A stretch of DNA of 12,700 nt from Prevotella sp. (GTDB taxonomy: Bacteria; Bacteroidota; Bacteroidia; Bacteroidales; Bacteroidaceae). Positions 1-6,370 of this stretch are shown here, piece after piece. Every line of letters starts with the position of its first letter. Position 1 is the first letter of the stretch. Both the position numbers and the translations under genes were made by a program. The notes beneath the pieces are model-generated. The model saw nothing but the letters and a program-made list of their open reading frames with translations. It had not been told where the DNA came from and searched no databases. The stretch spans positions 1 to 12,700 of the forward strand of contig JAFRZC010000205.1 in the NCBI GenBank assembly GCA_017442765.1. Direction: 5' to 3'.

Positions 1-10
1 AGAAACTGTG

Positions 11-18
11 TATCTTTG
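11..18 (+). promoter_or_regulatory. Bacteroidota -7 promoter box, orphan
   Basis: The sequence reads TATCTTTG, an exact match to the TAnnTTTG -7 consensus of Bacteroidota. The -33 box would lie left of the window edge, so only half of the promoter can be checked. No gene follows on this strand before the terminator at 79-107, so it may drive a short RNA of about 80 nt or be a leftover. Confidence 0.4.
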
Positions 19-78
19 CTCCTTGGTAAGATGATGATATTTTTTCATATGTCAACACAAAAGTAGTCATTTTACCTG

Positions 79-107
79 AGAGTACCAAATTTTTGGTGCT
101 CTTTTTT
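79..107 (+). terminator. intrinsic terminator
   Basis: A 10-bp stem (AGAGTACCAA, 79-88, with TTGGTGCTCT, 93-102, one G-U pair) closes a 4-nt loop and is followed by a T run to 107. The T run is on the plus side, so it ends plus-strand transcription. It faces the 3' end of the leftward gene at 146. Confidence 0.65.
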
Positions 108-145
108 CTACTCAGTGTTGCACTTGTAACTGGAATTTAAGGGCT

Positions 146-1321
146 CTACTGTTCTTTATACCTCACAAACTCCCAGTCGACGGGGGTGAAGTCGGAGGTG
201 TCGTCCTTGTAGTCGGGGTCGGGCATATACCACCACAGGCCCTCGAAGTATTCGCGCAGTCGTTTGTCGCGGAACACGTGGCCGCGGTTGGCGTAGGGCA
301 GGTTGCGGACGACGCGCTGGCGGAAGGCCGCGTCGGCGGGAACCTCCTGCATTCCCTTGTAGGGCCCCCAGTTGATTCGTGCGGTGCGGTCGTAGGTGCC
401 GCCGGTGATGCACTGCTGGCCTACATAGCAGCCGTCGACTCCCACGGCGCGGATGGTCAGTTCTCCCGTGGGGCGGAAGTCGGTGGCGTGGAGGGTGATG
501 GCGCCGTTGCGGAGGCTCACTTCGGCGCATGGGTCGCCGTAGCAGGTGGCGCGTCGCGTCTTGCCCATGCCCTCGCTGACGGTGAAGGGGGTGCCGGCAA
601 ACGTGCTGTCGAAGACGTAGAAGTGCTTGGCCGTGCTGTCGGCGCGGATGGTGAGCGTGAAGTCGCCAATCTTGCCTCCGGCCCAGCGGGCGGCGGGCGT
701 CAGCTTGTATTCGACGATGAACGGGCTGCCCACATTGGTCGACATGCGGTAGACATAGGTGTGGCGCACGCGGTTGAGGCCCGGCTGGAAGTCGGCGTCG
801 AAGTAGTAGACGTAGGCGAAGCGGATGCCGGCATCGTAGTCTATCGGGTCGTTGTAGCCGGACTTCGGGTCGGCGTTGGCGGTGTCGTAGAGCCAGTTGT
901 TGTCCCACATGTAGTAGCGTTTCAGGTCTTTGACCTTCGTCAGCGGCAGCGTGTCGGCCACGCACACGGCGTTGCTGTACGCCAGCTGCCGGCCGTTCAT
1001 TTCGACGGTGAAGAGGCTGATGCTGGGGTGACGGCCGTCGGGGTGGAACTTATAGTCGTAGTTGTACGGCGGGTCGGCCTCGAATCCCATGGTGAGACGC
1101 TTGGCGGGGCCGGGGTTCCAGAACTCATACTGCACATCCACGCGGGCCATTCCGTTGTCCATCAGGCTGATGGTCAGCACCTCGCGTTTCACGCTGATGT
1201 CCGTCTCCTGCAGGGGGACGAGCTGGTTGCCTTTGGTGTAGTAGGTGCCGTCGTTGGCCGCGGCGGGTAGCGACAGAACCATGCAGAGCATGGCCAAAAT
1301 GCATAGTCTCAGTGTTTTCAT
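146..1321 (-). CDS. secreted protein with C-terminal YARHG domain
   Basis: The 391-residue product begins with a signal peptide (about residues 1-22, hydrophobic core then AANDG), so it is exported. The middle (about 25-300) is beta-rich and looks like the DUF4424-type secreted proteins of Bacteroidota. I infer that from the opening pattern (YYTKGNQLVPLQETDISVKR) and overall build, without a search. Residues about 340-387 match the YARHG domain: RNLPYANRGHVF, then LREYFEGLWWY and a late acidic stretch. YARHG modules are extracellular and often sit near peptidoglycan- or surface-related proteins; no catalytic role is established. Four cysteines at 260, 265, 299 and 304 could pair. It is divergent from a secreted gene of similar build at 1429. 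GC is high, like the flanking core genes. Function unknown. Confidence 0.85.
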   Translation of the reverse strand: MKTLRLCILAMLCMVLSLPAAANDGTYYTKGNQLVPLQETDISVKREVLTISLMDNGMARVDVQYEFWNPGPAKRLTMGFEADPPYNYDYKFHPDGRHPSISLFTVEMNGRQLAYSNAVCVADTLPLTKVKDLKRYYMWDNNWLYDTANADPKSGYNDPIDYDAGIRFAYVYYFDADFQPGLNRVRHTYVYRMSTNVGSPFIVEYKLTPAARWAGGKIGDFTLTIRADSTAKHFYVFDSTFAGTPFTVSEGMGKTRRATCYGDPCAEVSLRNGAITLHATDFRPTGELTIRAVGVDGCYVGQQCITGGTYDRTARINWGPYKGMQEVPADAAFRQRVVRNLPYANRGHVFRDKRLREYFEGLWWYMPDPDYKDDTSDFTPVDWEFVRYKEQ

Positions 1322-1349
1322 TTTATTATTCCATATCTAAAAGACAATG

Positions 1350-1357
1350 CAAAGATA
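1350..1357 (-). promoter_or_regulatory. -7 box for the YARHG-protein gene
   Basis: On the minus strand this reads TATCTTTG, a perfect TAnnTTTG box, 28 bp before the start codon at 1321. A clear TTTG -33 box at 19-21 bp is not visible; the region there is an A/T tract. Confidence 0.6.
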
Positions 1358-1396
1358 CGAAAAAAAAAACAATTCTGTGTATTTGAAGTTTTTTTG

Positions 1397-1404
1397 TATA
1401 TTTG
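1397..1404 (+). promoter_or_regulatory. -7 box for the glycan-binding protein and serine ammonia-lyase operon
   Basis: TATATTTG matches TAnnTTTG and lies 24 bp before the ATG at 1429. The only TTTG nearby (1382-1385) is just 11 bp away, too close for a standard -33 box. It sits back to back with the minus-strand box at 1350-1357, so the two divergent genes share about 100 bp of control region. Confidence 0.55.
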
Positions 1405-1428
1405 CAATTTGTAGTTGAGCCTGGATTT

Positions 1429-2967
1429 ATGAAGAAGTCTCTGATACTCTTGATGCTGTTGGTGGTTAACGTTGTGCTCAGGGCCAATGGTGACCCCGTT
1501 GCCGAGCGGTCGGCGCTGACGTTGGCGCGTATGCCGGTGGCGGTGCATGTGCCGGAGGTGCAGTTGCTCGACGAGCGCTGCCGCTTCACGCTCCATGCCA
1601 CCCGTACCGACGTCGAGGTGCGCTACCTGCTCCACAACCGGTCGCAGCAGGATTTCCGTTCGTTGCCCTACGGGTTCCCGGTCGATTGGTTCGGCGAGGG
1701 ACGTGTCCATTGGGAGAGCCGCGACATCTGGAGCGAAAGCCTGATTGAGCGTGGCTGGCGCGACAGTTATGTGCAGGATGTCATGTTCAGCCTCAACGGG
1801 CAGAGCCTTGCGTGGCAGTGCTCTGCGGACACCGTCTTGAGGCCCAGCGCGGCGGTGTGCGACACCGATTTCATCACCGAGATGAGGTGGCATATCGACA
1901 GTGGCCTCTGGACGCGAGACCCCCTGTTGGCTCCCGACGACGGGCCCCGCCACTATTCCGCTGCCCGCGCGCAGCAGATCATTGCCAAGTACGGCGACAG
2001 CATCCTCTACTACGACCCCGCTCTCTGCCGCCGTTGGTACTATGTGCGGCTCGACATTCCGGCGGGCGGCACGGTGGAGCTTACCGTGCACTACTCGATT
2101 GAGAATCATACCTATAATGGCCTGTCCGATGCTATGACGCTTTTCGAAGCCAAGCATTATGTCTGTGGCGAATTCCAGTATGACTTTTCGCCCGCGGCCT
2201 ATTGGGGCGACGGCCATGCGCAGCGGATGAGCGTCGAGCTTGATACTGTCGACATTCACCACTATTGGCAATCGGTCAGCGTCGAAGGCCTCGCCATGCG
2301 CAGGCAGGGTAGGGGCTTCGCCTTCGAGGGTCGCAACGTCGACCTTGCCGCCGCCGAGCCGTTGAAGGTGCACTACTGCACCGACCGCGGTTTCAGCGAG
2401 TCGCTGTCCGGCCTGCTGAGCCGCCGCATCGACCCTGGCCGCTACACCGTCGCGGTCAGCGGCGCCGACCCCAAGTATCCGAAGGAGAACCTCAGCGACC
2501 TCGACCTCGGCACCGCCACGGTGCTGCGGGCCGACGGCGGCGATTCCATCTATGTCCGCATCACCTTCCCCGACTCGGTATTCGTCACCGGGGTGCTGCT
2601 CTACAACGGCTACTGCAAGGACCGCGCAGCCTGGCGCAACAACAGCCGCATAGACACGCTGCACTGCCACCTCGCCACGCGCGTGTGGGACCAGCCCGGC
2701 GAGGAGGTGATTCAGCTCTACTATGCCGAGGGCGACTACAAGCGTTGGCTTCAGGGCCACGAACCCGAGGACTTTTCGTGGCAGGGACTGACCGATGCCG
2801 CCATCAAGGTGCCCGTTGCCGAGCCCGGGATGGAGTACGATTTCCCGTGGAGCTACGACGACACCCGCCAGAAAGTGAAGGAACTGACCCTCTGTGTCAC
2901 CGCCGCCCACAAAGGCCGCCGATACGACGACCTCTGTGTCTCGGAAATATTAATATTAGGAGATTAA
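1429..2967 (+). CDS. secreted protein with NADase-type glycan-binding (discoidin-like) domain
   Basis: I chose the ATG at 1429 because it places a signal peptide (MKKSLILLMLLVVNVVLRANG) at the N-terminus and lies just after the -7 box; the upstream in-frame TTG at 1402 is inside that box. The product has 512 residues. Residues about 35-320 form a beta-rich region resembling the secreted half of the divergent neighbour (for example DVEVRYLLHN, and SPAAYWGDGH before the second half). Residues about 345-508 match the NADase-type glycan-binding domain, a galactose-binding-like fold: NGYCKDRAAWRNNSRI at 393-408 and GRRYDDLCVSEI at 497-508 are its two signature strips. Expected location is periplasm or cell surface. 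The stop codon touches the ATG of the serine ammonia-lyase gene, so the two are probably co-transcribed. No enzyme motif is seen; ligand unknown. Confidence 0.85.
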   Translation: MKKSLILLMLLVVNVVLRANGDPVAERSALTLARMPVAVHVPEVQLLDERCRFTLHATRTDVEVRYLLHNRSQQDFRSLPYGFPVDWFGEGRVHWESRDIWSESLIERGWRDSYVQDVMFSLNGQSLAWQCSADTVLRPSAAVCDTDFITEMRWHIDSGLWTRDPLLAPDDGPRHYSAARAQQIIAKYGDSILYYDPALCRRWYYVRLDIPAGGTVELTVHYSIENHTYNGLSDAMTLFEAKHYVCGEFQYDFSPAAYWGDGHAQRMSVELDTVDIHHYWQSVSVEGLAMRRQGRGFAFEGRNVDLAAAEPLKVHYCTDRGFSESLSGLLSRRIDPGRYTVAVSGADPKYPKENLSDLDLGTATVLRADGGDSIYVRITFPDSVFVTGVLLYNGYCKDRAAWRNNSRIDTLHCHLATRVWDQPGEEVIQLYYAEGDYKRWLQGHEPEDFSWQGLTDAAIKVPVAEPGMEYDFPWSYDDTRQKVKELTLCVTAAHKGRRYDDLCVSEILILGD

Positions 2968-4341
2968 ATGGAAACAATCAAGAAAATCTACAAGATAGGC
3001 CTCGGTCCCAGCAGCAGCCACACCATGGGACCCCACCGTGCGGCCACGATGTTCGCTGCCCGTACCAAAGGTAAGGCAGATCGCTACCGCGTCACCCTCT
3101 ACGGTTCCCTCGCCGCCACGGGCAAGGGGCACCACACCGATGTCGCCATCAAGCGCGGCCTGGCTCCCAAGGAGGTGGAAATCGTCTGGCGGGCCGACGT
3201 GGTGAAGCCGTTCCACACCAACGGCATGCTCTTCGAGGCACTGGAGGACACTACCCCTCAGTCGCTTTGCGACAGCTCCCCTTCGCAAGGGGAGCAGTTG
3301 AATGGACCCCTCAGTCCTGCGGACAGCTCCCCTTCGCAGGGGGAGCAGTTGGAGAAAATGTCAGCATCTCAGGCTCTCCCCCTTGACAAGGGGGAGTACC
3401 CCGAAGGGGGGAGGGGGTGTAGAGTGGTGGACTCGTGGCTGGTCTACAGCGTCGGTGGCGGCTACCTGGCCACCGAGGAGGGCGAGGTGCCGCTGGGCAT
3501 CACGCCGGAGGGCGAGGTCTACCCGCACAACACCATGCGGGACATCATGGAGTATATCGACCGTGAGGGACTGAGCTTCTGGGAATATGTGGAGCAATGC
3601 GAGGACGGGACGCTGTGGATGTACCTCGAGGAGATGTGGCAGCAGATGCAGCAGACCATCGAGGAGGGCCTGCAGGACGACCGCGTCATCGCCGGCGGCC
3701 TGCACCTGCGCTCCAAGGCGCACCAGTACTTTGTCCGTGCCAGCGGCTTCAAACCCTCGTTGCAGAGTCGTGCCCTCGTCATCGCCTATGCCCTGGCCAC
3801 CAGCGAGCAGAACGCCTGCGGCGCCAAGATTGTCACCGCCCCAACCTGCGGCTCCAGCGGCGTGCTGCCGGCGGTGCTGTACCATCTGAAGAAGAACCAC
3901 GGCTTCAGCGACCGCGAGATCCTGCGCGCCATGGCCACGGCGGGCCTCTTCGCCAACGTCATCAAGACCAACGCCACCATCAGTGGCGCCGAGGCGGGCT
4001 GCCAGGCCGAGGTGGGCAGCGCCTGCGTCATGGCCGCCGTGGCCAGCAACCAGCTCTTCGGCGGCAGCCCCAAGCAAATTGAGTACGCCGCCGAGATGGC
4101 CATGGAGCACAACCTGGGCCTGACGTGCGACCCGCTGTGCGGACTGGTGCAGATCCCCTGCATCGAGCGCAACGCCATGGCCGCCCTCCGCGCCCTCGAC
4201 ATCAACATCTACGCCATGATGTCCGACGGCCGCCACATCATCAGTTTCGACAAAGTTGTCCGCACCATGAAGCTCACCGGCCACGACCTCCCCAGCCTCT
4301 ACAAAGAGACCTCCCTCGGCGGCCTGGCGCTGGACGACTGA
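2968..4341 (+). CDS. sdaA: L-serine ammonia-lyase, single-chain, iron-sulfur type, with in-frame repeat insert
   Basis: This enzyme deaminates L-serine to pyruvate and ammonia in the cytoplasm using an oxygen-sensitive [4Fe-4S] cluster. The N-terminal beta domain opens with GLGPSSSHTMGP (11-22) and continues with LYGSLAATGKGHHTD (44-58) and the PFHTNGMLF strip (81-89). The alpha domain has TAPTCGSSG (290-298) and cysteines 345, 387 and 398. Their spacing of 42 and 11 residues equals that of the cluster ligands in the Legionella enzyme. The product is 457 residues, while relatives are near 400. The excess is residues about 95-151, encoded by palindromic repeats at 3250-3420, in a loop between the NGM strip and YSVGGG. 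An AGGAG sits 5 nt before the ATG, inside the end of the upstream gene. The 3' end is copied again at 5441-5478. Activity is likely, since all key residues are intact. Confidence 0.95.
   Translation: METIKKIYKIGLGPSSSHTMGPHRAATMFAARTKGKADRYRVTLYGSLAATGKGHHTDVAIKRGLAPKEVEIVWRADVVKPFHTNGMLFEALEDTTPQSLCDSSPSQGEQLNGPLSPADSSPSQGEQLEKMSASQALPLDKGEYPEGGRGCRVVDSWLVYSVGGGYLATEEGEVPLGITPEGEVYPHNTMRDIMEYIDREGLSFWEYVEQCEDGTLWMYLEEMWQQMQQTIEEGLQDDRVIAGGLHLRSKAHQYFVRASGFKPSLQSRALVIAYALATSEQNACGAKIVTAPTCGSSGVLPAVLYHLKKNHGFSDREILRAMATAGLFANVIKTNATISGAEAGCQAEVGSACVMAAVASNQLFGGSPKQIEYAAEMAMEHNLGLTCDPLCGLVQIPCIERNAMAALRALDINIYAMMSDGRHIISFDKVVRTMKLTGHDLPSLYKETSLGGLALDD
3250..3420 (+). repeat. block of three palindromic repeat units inside the serine ammonia-lyase gene
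   Basis: Two direct copies of a unit of about 50 bp (3250-3302 and 3303-3353) share a CCCCTCAGTC start, a GACAGCTCCCC core and a GGGAGCAGTTG end. Each folds into a GC-rich hairpin (3275-3295 and 3326-3346). A related but differently arranged unit follows (3371-3420), with a 9-bp stem CTCCCCCTT/AAGGGGGAG at 3376-3396 and a second G/C-rich palindrome at about 3398-3418. The block is 171 bp, exactly 57 codons with no stop. The encoded peptide (SPSQGEQL twice, then LPLDKGEYPEGGRG) has no family counterpart. It looks like an intergenic repeat family that landed in a gene. Confidence 0.85.
4304..4341 (+). repeat. 38-bp direct repeat, copy 1 (end of serine ammonia-lyase gene)
   Basis: These last 38 bp of the gene, ending exactly at TGA, recur at 5441-5478 with three mismatches (4314, 4315, 4317). 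In the gene's frame all three differences are silent (Ser and Leu codons). Similarity stops at the stop codon on the right and at Lys446 on the left. The two copies bracket the three-gene cassette 4421-5324. Confidence 0.85.
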
Positions 4342-4420
4342 CCCGATGTGTTTTTTGCGAGAAATGCAACGATGAAACAATATAATGAGTATTTTTCCGT
4401 TATAGATATAAATTTTAACA

Positions 4421-4645
4421 ATGAGCAAGACCATCCTTGATAGAATTAACTACTTTGTGGCTCTGATTTCGGAGTTTGCTGCGGCACACCATATTTCCAC
4501 ATCGCAGGCTTACGAATATCTGCAGCGTTATAAAGGGCTTGATTTTGTGGATGAGTTCTATGATGTAGAACATACATTCTCTTTTGAGACTACAGTGGAA
4601 GACTTGACTGTATATTGCAAACGAATGGGAGGAACGTTGGCATGA
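4421..4645 (+). CDS. DUF3791-like small protein, first gene of putative toxin-antitoxin cassette
   Basis: The 74-residue soluble protein starts at ATG 4421. It has a helical first half (ILDRINYFVALISEFAAAHHISTSQAYEYLQRYKGLDFVDEFYD) and a short end (TTVEDLTVYCKRMGG), the pattern I associate with DUF3791. Such proteins are commonly encoded next to DUF3990 proteins, as here. Its TGA overlaps the ATG of the next gene by 4 bp (ATGA), implying coupled translation. By position and size it could be the antitoxin or a chaperone-like partner; this is inference, as I know of no characterised member. Codon use is clearly AT-richer than in the serine ammonia-lyase gene, suggesting transfer. No convincing promoter is seen in 4342-4420. 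Confidence 0.75.
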   Translation: MSKTILDRINYFVALISEFAAAHHISTSQAYEYLQRYKGLDFVDEFYDVEHTFSFETTVEDLTVYCKRMGGTLA

Positions 4646-5112
4646 ATCTTTATCATGGAACAAATGCGGATATACTGCAGATAGACCTTTGGAAGAGTCG
4701 TGTGGGAAAAGATTTCGGCCTCGGATTCTACCTGACACCTGACAAACAAGTGGCGCAACGACAAGCGGAACGCAAGTTTGAACAATATGGTGTCGGGAGT
4801 GCACGTGTATATGAATATTCTGTTGAGGACAATGCCATACAGGCATTGCGGGTGCTTCAATTTAATAGTTATTCATTAGAATGGGCGCGTTTCGTATTGA
4901 TGAACCGAAAGAACCGCACACGCATACAGATTCACGATTATGACATTGTCATAGGTCCGATTGCCGATGATGTGATTGGCTACCAAATACGCCGTGTTGA
5001 GGAGGGTATCATCACTGAGGAGCAGTTCCTTGAAGAAATCAAGTATCACACGGTGACTATTCAATACATCTTTGCAACAGAAAAAGCTCTCCAAATATTA
5101 CGTAAGTTATGA
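4642..5112 (+). CDS. DUF3990 protein, ADP-ribosyltransferase-like fold, putative toxin
   Basis: I chose ATG 4642, which overlaps the previous stop (ATGA), over a TTG 27 bp upstream; this gives 156 residues beginning directly with the family motif. DUF3990 is placed with the ADP-ribosyltransferase-like folds. Visible strips that fit are LYHGTN (H5) at the very N-terminus, FGLGFYLTPDKQVAQRQA (Y30) as the second NAD-pocket strand, and QYIFATEKAL (Q141, E147) near the end where the third catalytic position would be. That gives a plausible H-Y-(Q/E) set, but the true third residue cannot be fixed by eye. DYDIVIGPIADD (99-110) is another conserved strip. There is no signal peptide, so it should act in the cytoplasm. 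It overlaps the next gene by 4 bp. A toxin role is inferred from fold and operon shape, not shown. Confidence 0.8.
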   Translation: MNLYHGTNADILQIDLWKSRVGKDFGLGFYLTPDKQVAQRQAERKFEQYGVGSARVYEYSVEDNAIQALRVLQFNSYSLEWARFVLMNRKNRTRIQIHDYDIVIGPIADDVIGYQIRRVEEGIITEEQFLEEIKYHTVTIQYIFATEKALQILRKL

Positions 5113-5324
5113 GTGGAAAAGAGATTTTTATGATAGAAACCTTGACGAGCGAAATGATAGCTCGTCTAATGGAAGAACGTTCACTGACCATGCGTGAGGC
5201 GATGGATATTGTGTATAGATCCAAGACTTACTCGGCACTTAACAACTTAAAAACGGGTCTCTATTTTCAAAGTCCAGTCTATCTGTATGACCATCTCCAG
5301 CAGGAGTTAAATGCGACTTTATAG
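5109..5324 (+). CDS. small helical protein, third gene of the cassette
   Basis: The 71-residue product starts at ATG 5109 within an ATGA overlap with the DUF3990 gene; a second in-frame ATG at 5130 would drop seven residues. The sequence is mostly helical (LTSEMIARLMEERSLTMREAMDIVYRS) with a C-terminal GLYFQSPVYLYDHLQQEL strip. I recognise this type as a frequent third partner beside DUF3990/DUF3791 genes, but have no function for it. No DNA-binding motif can be claimed with confidence. As the last gene of a tightly coupled trio, it may neutralise or regulate the DUF3990 protein. Two hairpins follow (5364-5393 and 5406-5431). Confidence 0.7.
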   Translation: MSGKEIFMIETLTSEMIARLMEERSLTMREAMDIVYRSKTYSALNNLKTGLYFQSPVYLYDHLQQELNATL

Positions 5325-5363
5325 GTTTGTTCGGCTGTTTTAAAATACGTTGCAAATATAGCA

Positions 5364-5402
5364 AAAGTTTTTGGAATGAAATCCAAAAACTTTATATTTT
5401 TT
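5364..5402 (+). terminator. intrinsic terminator of the cassette
   Basis: A perfect 12-bp stem (AAAGTTTTTGGA, 5364-5375, with its complement at 5382-5393) has a 6-nt loop and is followed by an AT-rich, T-rich tract to 5402. It lies 39 bp after the third cassette gene and should end the cassette transcript. Confidence 0.65.
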
Positions 5403-5405
5403 CAT

Positions 5406-5431
5406 AAAAATGGGAATTTGTTCCTATTTTT
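5406..5431. repeat. inverted repeat at the right edge of the cassette
   Basis: AAAAATGGGAA (5406-5416) pairs with TTCCTATTTTT (5421-5431) around TTTG, an 11-bp stem with one G-T pair. It ends 9 bp before the second copy of the 38-bp repeat. It may be a second terminator or a recombination-end structure. Confidence 0.5.
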
Positions 5432-5440
5432 ATCCTAGAT

Positions 5441-5478
5441 AAGAGACCTCGTTGGGCGGCCTGGCGCTGGACGACTGA
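5441..5478 (+). pseudogene. displaced 3' end of a serine ammonia-lyase gene (direct repeat copy 2)
   Basis: This segment encodes ETSLGGLALDD and a TGA in the same order as the end of the gene at 2968-4341, with only silent differences. The codon aligned with Lys446 is TAA, so nothing upstream is in frame. It is a fragment with no start and is the right bracket of the cassette. The silent changes imply that it was once the end of a working gene, not random drift after a recent local copy. Confidence 0.8.
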
Positions 5479-5608
5479 AGCCCTTCTGAGAGCCTTTAGG
5501 TTTTACTCCCCGTTTACTCAAAGTTTAATCAAACTTTTCCTCGGTGGTAGTGTCCGATAAAGCAGCAAACAGGTTCCCTATAAGCATAGCTGACGGCATA
5601 CGATATTG

Positions 5609-6370
5609 TTAAATCGCTGTGTAGCCACCATCGACAATTATGTTTTGTCCGGTTATCCATCGAGAGGCATCACTAAGCAGGAAGACGCAAGCATTAGCCA
5701 CATCGCTCGTTTCGCCTAATCCTAATAAGTGTTTTGCTTCCAAGGTGACTCTGGCTTCAGGATTTTTCATATGAGGCAAATCTTGATTGATTGGTGTAAT
5801 AATTGCACCAGGCGATATGGCATTGAAGCGTATTCGTCGTGGCGCAAATTCGCAAGCCAGTGAACGAACGGCGGACACCAATGCACCCTTTGTCATTGAA
5901 TACAACGCTTTCCCTGTCTCGCCAACCAATCCCATTATGGATGAGAGGAAGATAACACTGGCTCCCTCACGACTAATATTGCCCATCCGGCAGACCTGGC
6001 GTGTCCACTGGATGCCCGAAAAAACATTTGTATGGAAGATTTCCTCCATTTTTTTGATGTCGACAAGCTTAAGTGGTAACGTGGCCGATACTCCCGCACA
6101 GTTGACCAAGCCATAAATAGGCCCCACTTGCTCCACAATATGTTTTATACAACTATCTGCGTTCTGGTAATCTGTCAAATCGAAAGGAATCGCCAAATGA
6201 CCGAAGCCTTCCATTTGTGATAGCGTATCTTGCAACCTACCTTCATTCCGTGCTATCAAGACAACACGTGCGCCCATTCCTGCGCAACAGATGGCTGTCT
6301 GTTTGCCAATACCTGATGATGCACCGGTAACAACCACCACTTTACCACTGAGAGAAAATGGGTTATTCAT
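5609..6370 (-). CDS. SDR-family oxidoreductase, 3-ketoacyl-ACP reductase-like
   Basis: This 253-residue classical short-chain dehydrogenase has the full motif set: TGASSGIG (15-22) for the nucleotide, NCAG (90-93), Asn115, a catalytic Ser at 143/144, Tyr157 and Lys161 (YSMTK), and a C-terminal ITGQNIIVDGG strip. R41 after the second strand suggests NADPH preference. It resembles FabG, but with an ACP and a KAS III gene just upstream its likely substrate is the 3-ketoacyl-ACP made by them, giving a 3-hydroxyacyl-ACP. That is inference from the operon. Its ATG overlaps the KAS III stop by 4 bp. It is the last gene of the leftward operon and is AT-richer than the flanking core genes. Confidence 0.9.
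   Translation of the reverse strand: MNNPFSLSGKVVVVTGASSGIGKQTAICCAGMGARVVLIARNEGRLQDTLSQMEGFGHLAIPFDLTDYQNADSCIKHIVEQVGPIYGLVNCAGVSATLPLKLVDIKKMEEIFHTNVFSGIQWTRQVCRMGNISREGASVIFLSSIMGLVGETGKALYSMTKGALVSAVRSLACEFAPRRIRFNAISPGAIITPINQDLPHMKNPEARVTLEAKHLLGLGETSDVANACVFLLSDASRWITGQNIIVDGGYTAI

Noticed and set aside
1402..1428. Upstream TTG start for the glycan-binding protein gene
   Set aside because: It lies inside the -7 box and would put nine residues before a clean signal peptide.
1318..2910. Long leftward frame opposite the glycan-binding protein gene
   Set aside because: It is a mirror of a GC-rich gene, with no motif, signal or promoter of its own.
4372..4440. Short frame beginning MKQYNEYFSV before the DUF3791-like gene, a possible leader peptide
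   Set aside because: It overlaps the next gene's start in another frame, has no terminator-like structure after it and no recognisable regulatory codons.
4615..4641. Upstream TTG start for the DUF3990 gene
   Set aside because: The ATG at 4642 gives an ATGA overlap and starts at the conserved LYHGTN motif.
5520..5537. AAAGTTT-AATC-AAACTTT hairpin, a possible terminator of the original sdaA transcript
   Set aside because: The stem is only 7 weak pairs and the T run is short on the plus strand and absent on the minus strand.
5543..5600. GTGTCCGATAAA word resembling the ends of some insertion sequences
   Set aside because: No matching inverted copy, target duplication or transposase was found in the window; one short word is not enough.
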